Source: JAAYKM01 sp964411235
GTDB taxonomy: Bacteria; Desulfobacterota; Syntrophia; Syntrophales; JAAYKM01
Reading direction: 5' to 3'
DNA length: 10,023 bases
NCBI GenBank assembly: GCA_964411235.1
Contig: CAYPKE010000093.1
Coordinates: 1 to 10,023 of the forward strand
The notes beneath the pieces were generated by a model. It saw only the letters and a program-made list of their open reading frames with translations, did no database searches and was not told the origin of the DNA. Each line of letters starts with the position of its first letter. Positions within the stretch are counted from its first letter, which is position 1. Below are positions 6,107 to 10,023 of the stretch, in pieces. A program made the position numbers and the translations under genes.

Positions 6107-8128
6107 TTAAAGGGTGCCCGCCTGAAGAGGGGGGTGACCATTCGTTGCGGCCGGTCCCGCCAGGATATCCCGAAGCTTTTGCGACAGACCATTTATTTTA
6201 AAAGGCTTTTGTAAAAAGCCGCTGCAGCCTCGGGCGATAATGTCTTTGGCCTCGCTCTCCATGCTGTAACCGGATATCAGGAGTACCCTGACCTCCGGAT
6301 TCATGCGTTTCAGGAGATCGAAGACTTTGCCGCCGTTCATGCCCGGCATGATCATGTCCAACAGGACAAGATCGATTCGGTTCCGGTGTGCCGCGTAAAG
6401 ATCCAGGGCTTCCGTTCCGTTGTGTGCGGTCAATACCTGATAGCCCAGGGTTTGAAGCATCGACTTTCCGATTTCCAGAATGCCTTCCTCATCGTCCACA
6501 ATCAGAATGGTACCATGGCCTGTAAGAATGGCTTCCGCTTCAGAAGGAATGAGGTTTTCCATTGCCCTTTCCGAGGCCGGCATGAAGATGCAGAAAGTCG
6601 TTCCTCCGGTTGGCGCGGAGTCGACTTCAATAAAACCCTGGTGACCTTTGATGATCCCGTAAACGGAGGCCAGGCCGAGGCCGGTTCCCCTGCCCATTTC
6701 CTTGGTCGTGAAAAAAGGTTCAAAGATCCGTTCCTTGGTTTTTTCATCCATGCCCGCACCCGTATCCCGGATCGACAGCAGAACATAGCGCCCAGATTTT
6801 GGCTTGTACAGGGGAGACCGGATGTGGTGATGATCAACGTTCGACGTGGTGACGGTGATATCGCCACCGCCGGGCATGGCATCGGCCGCGTTCAGAAACA
6901 GGTTCATCAGGATCTGAACTACCTGGCTGGAATCGGCTTCGATCGCCGCCAGATCCGGGGAAAGGTCGAAATAGAAGCGAATCTCCTTCCTCATGCGGCC
7001 GAAAACCTGGGCCGTTTCTTCGATGGTCCGATTCAGATCGACCGGGTTGACTTCGTATTTTCCCTTCCTGGCATAGCCGAGAAGCTGCGCCGTCAGCTTG
7101 GATCCGTTCTCGATATGTCTTTCGATTTTTTTGAGCCGTTCGTGATACGGATGGAAACTGTCGCAATGCATCAGGAGCAGCGAGATGTTGCCCTGAATCG
7201 CCATCAGCAGATTGTTAAAATCGTGGGCGATACCACCCGCCAGAGTGCCGATGGCCTCCATCTTCTGAGCCTGGCGAAGCTGATTCTCGAGGACCCGTCT
7301 CTGCTCCTCCTGGCGGCGTCGTTCGGTAATATCCCGAATGATTCCATAAATTTCAATCGGCGAATCCGCTTTGCATTCAGGGAGGCCATTGGGCATGGCG
7401 ACGGCTTTCATTTCCAGCAGCGGATGCGATCCTGAACAGGGAGTGCCGTTATGACCGCAATCGGCGCATTTCAGACGGATTTCCACCAGATCTCTGTTTA
7501 TATTGCCGGTCCGGACCTCCTGGAAATAGTGCCGGAGCAGTTCGACATCCTGGTCCTGCACAAAGGATATAAATGTTTTTCCGAGCAGGTCCCTGCCGGA
7601 GAAATCGGAGCAATTGCGGATTTTCTCATTGATGAAGAGAAATTCATCCTTCGGGCCCAAGGTAAAAATGATATCGGGAGAGTTCTCCACGAGATATTGA
7701 TAGCGGGTTTCGGTCCACTGGAGGCGGTTTGCGATCTGGGCGTTCTCTCTTGACAGGTGCAAATGGTTCAAGGCGTGCTCCACTTTTCGCATCAGCTCGT
7801 CATAATCGAAAGGCTTGCAGAGATAGTCGTAGGCACCGCCGCGCAGTGCGCGGATCGCGGAATCGATGGATGCCTGACCGGTCATGATGATGACGGCAAG
7901 GTCGGAGTGGAGTTGATTGAGGTGAGTGAGAACCTGGTATCCGTCCATGCCGGGCATCATGATATCCAGCAGGGCAAGATCGCATTCATTGGATTTGAGA
8001 TACAAAAGCGCTTCTTCCCCACTTTGAAAGGTCTTGATGTCATGACCCTTGTCGGCCAGGAGTACCTCCAGGCTTTTCGTCATGCGGGCTTCGTCATCAA
8101 TGATGGCGATTTTCGATGTAAGGGCCAT
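6107..8128 (-). CDS. hybrid sensor histidine kinase, REC-PAS-HisKA-HATPase-REC
   Basis: This 673-residue soluble phosphorelay protein has no membrane segment. Domain order: receiver 1 (about 5-122; Asp11-Asp12, phospho-acceptor Asp55 in LLDIMMPGMDG, Thr83, Lys105 in CKPF); PAS (about 138-270); a short helical linker; HisKA with His302 in GGIAHDFNNLL; HATPase with N-box Asn409/Asn413, G1 DTGAG (455-459), F-box FEPFFTTK (469-476) and G2 GRGTGLGL (479-486); receiver 2 (about 538-657; Asp545-Asp546, phospho-acceptor Asp591 in LLDMIMPGMNGG, Ser619, Lys641 in QKPF). All catalytic residues are intact. The PAS region carries four cysteines (221, 224, 231, 252) in apparent insertions. The ATG at 8128 is chosen because GGGG lies 6 bases upstream; a GTG at 8140 is the alternative. 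It starts 29 bases after the HDOD kinase gene, so the two are probably one operon. The N-terminal receiver probably accepts phosphate from that kinase. There is no DNA-binding output. Confidence 0.93.
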   Translation of the reverse strand: MALTSKIAIIDDEARMTKSLEVLLADKGHDIKTFQSGEEALLYLKSNECDLALLDIMMPGMDGYQVLTHLNQLHSDLAVIIMTGQASIDSAIRALRGGAYDYLCKPFDYDELMRKVEHALNHLHLSRENAQIANRLQWTETRYQYLVENSPDIIFTLGPKDEFLFINEKIRNCSDFSGRDLLGKTFISFVQDQDVELLRHYFQEVRTGNINRDLVEIRLKCADCGHNGTPCSGSHPLLEMKAVAMPNGLPECKADSPIEIYGIIRDITERRRQEEQRRVLENQLRQAQKMEAIGTLAGGIAHDFNNLLMAIQGNISLLLMHCDSFHPYHERLKKIERHIENGSKLTAQLLGYARKGKYEVNPVDLNRTIEETAQVFGRMRKEIRFYFDLSPDLAAIEADSSQVVQILMNLFLNAADAMPGGGDITVTTSNVDHHHIRSPLYKPKSGRYVLLSIRDTGAGMDEKTKERIFEPFFTTKEMGRGTGLGLASVYGIIKGHQGFIEVDSAPTGGTTFCIFMPASERAMENLIPSEAEAILTGHGTILIVDDEEGILEIGKSMLQTLGYQVLTAHNGTEALDLYAAHRNRIDLVLLDMIMPGMNGGKVFDLLKRMNPEVRVLLISGYSMESEAKDIIARGCSGFLQKPFKINGLSQKLRDILAGPAATNGHPPLQAGTL

Positions 8129-8157
8129 GCCGATCCCCACAAAAAAGTAAGGTCAGT

Positions 8158-10023
8158 TTAATCCTTTGACGCCGCCCGGACGGGATGCGCCGGCAACGTA
8201 ATGGCGAAGGAAGCACCCTCTCCTGCGGTGCCGCTCAGGGTGATGGTCCCCCCCAGTTCCTTGATGATATTATGCACGACGGAGAGGCCGATACCCGAAT
8301 GGCCGTGACCCTTGGTGCTGGCATAGGGTTCGAACAGGCGCCCTTCGATTTCGGGCGAAATCCCCGGCCCGTCGTCACGGATGACGATCTTTATGCAACC
8401 GCGGTTCAGGGGGGTGTTCAGCTGCTGTATGCCGTCGTTTGCGTCCGGCAGATAGGCGGTTGAAATATAAATGTTCCCCTTGCCTGTCAGGGCCTCAACG
8501 GCATTCTTGATCAGATTGATAAAAACTTGCTTCAGGCCGTCCCGGTCTGATCGAATTTCGGGGACCGAGGGGCTGAAGTCGCTGTGGATGCGGATGTCGA
8601 ACTGTGGCGGCAAAGATTGCGTCACCATGCGGATGATATCCCCGAGCAGGGTGTTGAGATGCACAATAGCCTTGGGGGTGGTCCGTGATTTTGAGAAATC
8701 GGACAGATCTTTTAAAATGCGGGTGATCCGGTCGATTTCCTCTCCGATGACACGGATTTCGCTTTGCGCCGGATGCGCTTCTTCCAGCCTGGATGACAGG
8801 ATTTTGAGGTAATTTTTGATGATGCCCAGGGGATTGTTGGCTTCATGGACAACTTTTCTGGCAAAATCCGTAGTTGCCGCCAGACGCTCGGCGGCCACTC
8901 TTTTGGCTGCGCTCTGCTTAAGGCGTTCCACATAGAGGGCCATGGTGGCCTGCTCCAGATACAGGCCAAGGAGCTTGCTCTCTTCATTGAAATGACTTGT
9001 GTCCTCTGCGCCCAGTCCGATGATGACAGCTCCAACCGTTTCGGACAAGCGGATAAGAGGGAGGCTGACGAGTTCCTGGCAATCCAGAAAGCTGCGAACC
9101 TGTGCATCAAGAATCGCCGGTTTCTCGTTCCCGTCGATCTTCAGGGAGGAAAGGGGCTTTTGTTGCTGAAGGGAGCGGGTAATGAGGCTGTCCCGATTGA
9201 AGAGGGACAAGACCAGGCCGGGTTGCGGGAGAACCTGTCTTTCGGCCGTGACAATCCGGGCTTTGAGCAGGCCGTCTTCCGGATCCACGAGAAAGAAAAT
9301 AGTTTTTGTAACATCGAAAAGGATATTCAGCCCTTCCTGGATTGCCCGGAGCAGGTCATCTTCATCGTTGCAGGCAACCAGATTCTGCAGCAGGCCGATC
9401 ACGCCGGCCCAATCGCGCACTTCAGTGACCAATTCCGGCGTTTTCAACTCAAGGGAAGAAGAATCGCCCGCAACGAGCTCCCGTTCGCCGATGGGCAAAC
9501 CGAGAAAACGGGCCAGATCCTGGACCTCGTCTTCCGCCTGCTGGAGCATTTCCACGGTTTCCGCGAAAGTGCAGGGGAACAGGCCCTTGAGAACGCAGAA
9601 GGCGGCGTCGCTAGAGCCGTTGATACGCGACAGATCATTTGCGGCATAAACGATTCTCACAAGAGGGAACGCTTCTTTGATGCGGACTGTGGGTTCATGG
9701 TGGTAAAGGATCGCGTCCACCATGATAGAATCGAATTGCCACCGCCTGAGCAACCAGGCTCCGATGTCCGTATGCGGAACGCCCATGCGTGCTTCCCTCT
9801 CGATGAGCGATTCCTGGGATGCCGGATCCTTTTGCAGGATCGCTTTGTATTCTTCCGGAAAATTTGCGACAAGGATCAAACGTCCGATATCGTGAACCAT
9901 GCCGGCAAGAAAAGCCTGTTCGGGCTGGCTGTAGCCGGTTTTGTCGGCGATGATTCTTGCCAGGACCGCTGAGGTCAGGGAATGTCGCCAGAAACGCCTG
10001 AGATCAAAGCCTGCCCCGACCAG
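8158..10023 (-). CDS. HDOD-GAF sensor histidine kinase (N-terminus outside window)
   Basis: The frame is open to the window edge, so the first residues are missing; 621 residues are visible. Numbering from the edge: the rest of an HDOD domain (about 1-190) with WRHS at 12-15, the MVHDIG motif with His44-Asp45, and YHHEP at 107-111; a GAF-like sensory domain (about 206-366); HisKA with phospho-acceptor His393 in VVHEANNPLG; and HATPase with N-box Asn503/Asn507, G1 DDGPG (550-554), F-box FEPYAST (564-570) and G2 GHSGIGLS (574-581). No membrane segment is visible. HDOD domains are usually non-catalytic signalling modules, although this one keeps an HD pair. The Met at 9900 lies in the middle of the conserved HDOD helix and is not the start. 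It is the first gene of a pair with the hybrid kinase and has no receiver of its own, so it probably passes phosphate to that protein. The promoter lies beyond the window. Confidence 0.9.
   Translation of the reverse strand: MVGAGFDLRRFWRHSLTSAVLARIIADKTGYSQPEQAFLAGMVHDIGRLILVANFPEEYKAILQKDPASQESLIEREARMGVPHTDIGAWLLRRWQFDSIMVDAILYHHEPTVRIKEAFPLVRIVYAANDLSRINGSSDAAFCVLKGLFPCTFAETVEMLQQAEDEVQDLARFLGLPIGERELVAGDSSSLELKTPELVTEVRDWAGVIGLLQNLVACNDEDDLLRAIQEGLNILFDVTKTIFFLVDPEDGLLKARIVTAERQVLPQPGLVLSLFNRDSLITRSLQQQKPLSSLKIDGNEKPAILDAQVRSFLDCQELVSLPLIRLSETVGAVIIGLGAEDTSHFNEESKLLGLYLEQATMALYVERLKQSAAKRVAAERLAATTDFARKVVHEANNPLGIIKNYLKILSSRLEEAHPAQSEIRVIGEEIDRITRILKDLSDFSKSRTTPKAIVHLNTLLGDIIRMVTQSLPPQFDIRIHSDFSPSVPEIRSDRDGLKQVFINLIKNAVEALTGKGNIYISTAYLPDANDGIQQLNTPLNRGCIKIVIRDDGPGISPEIEGRLFEPYASTKGHGHSGIGLSVVHNIIKELGGTITLSGTAGEGASFAITLPAHPVRAASKD

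Noticed and set aside
6386..7435. A 349-codon open frame on the plus strand, opposite the hybrid kinase gene
   Set aside because: It overlaps the conserved kinase and receiver 2 coding region entirely and shows no protein family features.
8845..9972. A 375-codon open frame on the plus strand, opposite the HDOD kinase gene
   Set aside because: The minus-strand frame has clear HDOD, GAF and kinase motifs. The plus-strand frame has no recognisable domain and is an antisense shadow of biased codon use.

Overview
The window reads as chromosomal DNA of a Gram-negative bacterium of moderate GC content. The sensor-kinase architectures (HDOD-GAF-kinase, REC-PAS-kinase-REC), a near-consensus sigma-54 promoter and Sec-type signal peptides fit a deltaproteobacterium in the broad sense (for example Syntrophales or a relative). 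That assignment is inference from gene content and protein style, not from a marker gene. No tRNA, rRNA, insertion sequence, phage gene or CRISPR array was seen.

Left part, plus strand (1-5167). A 91-residue membrane protein of unknown function (150-425) forms its own transcription unit, with a sigma-54 (-24/-12) promoter, a strong ribosome binding site and an intrinsic terminator. Next is a GH13 subfamily 18-type sugar phosphorylase of 580 residues (658-2400), most like the sucrose/glucosylglycerate phosphorylase group, with a GC-rich hairpin in its leader. A secreted DUF1565-like parallel beta-helix protein follows (2586-3911). After a 422-base stretch with no convincing gene comes an endonuclease/exonuclease/phosphatase-fold hydrolase (about 4334-5167) whose start is uncertain.

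Right part, minus strand (5288-10023). Oligoribonuclease (orn, 5288-5938) converges on the hydrolase and has a candidate promoter and a candidate long-armed terminator. Further right is a tight two-gene signalling unit. A HDOD-GAF-histidine kinase, cut at its N-terminus by the window edge (8158-10023), is followed after 29 bases by a REC-PAS-histidine kinase-REC hybrid (6107-8128).

How the genes may work together: the two kinases together carry two transmitter and two receiver domains and no DNA-binding output, so they probably form a multi-step phosphorelay whose final effector lies elsewhere. The phosphorylase suggests turnover of a glucoside such as the compatible solute glucosylglycerate, but no synthase or transporter is in view. 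The least explained items are the sigma-54-driven small membrane protein and a four-cysteine cluster in the PAS region of the hybrid kinase.
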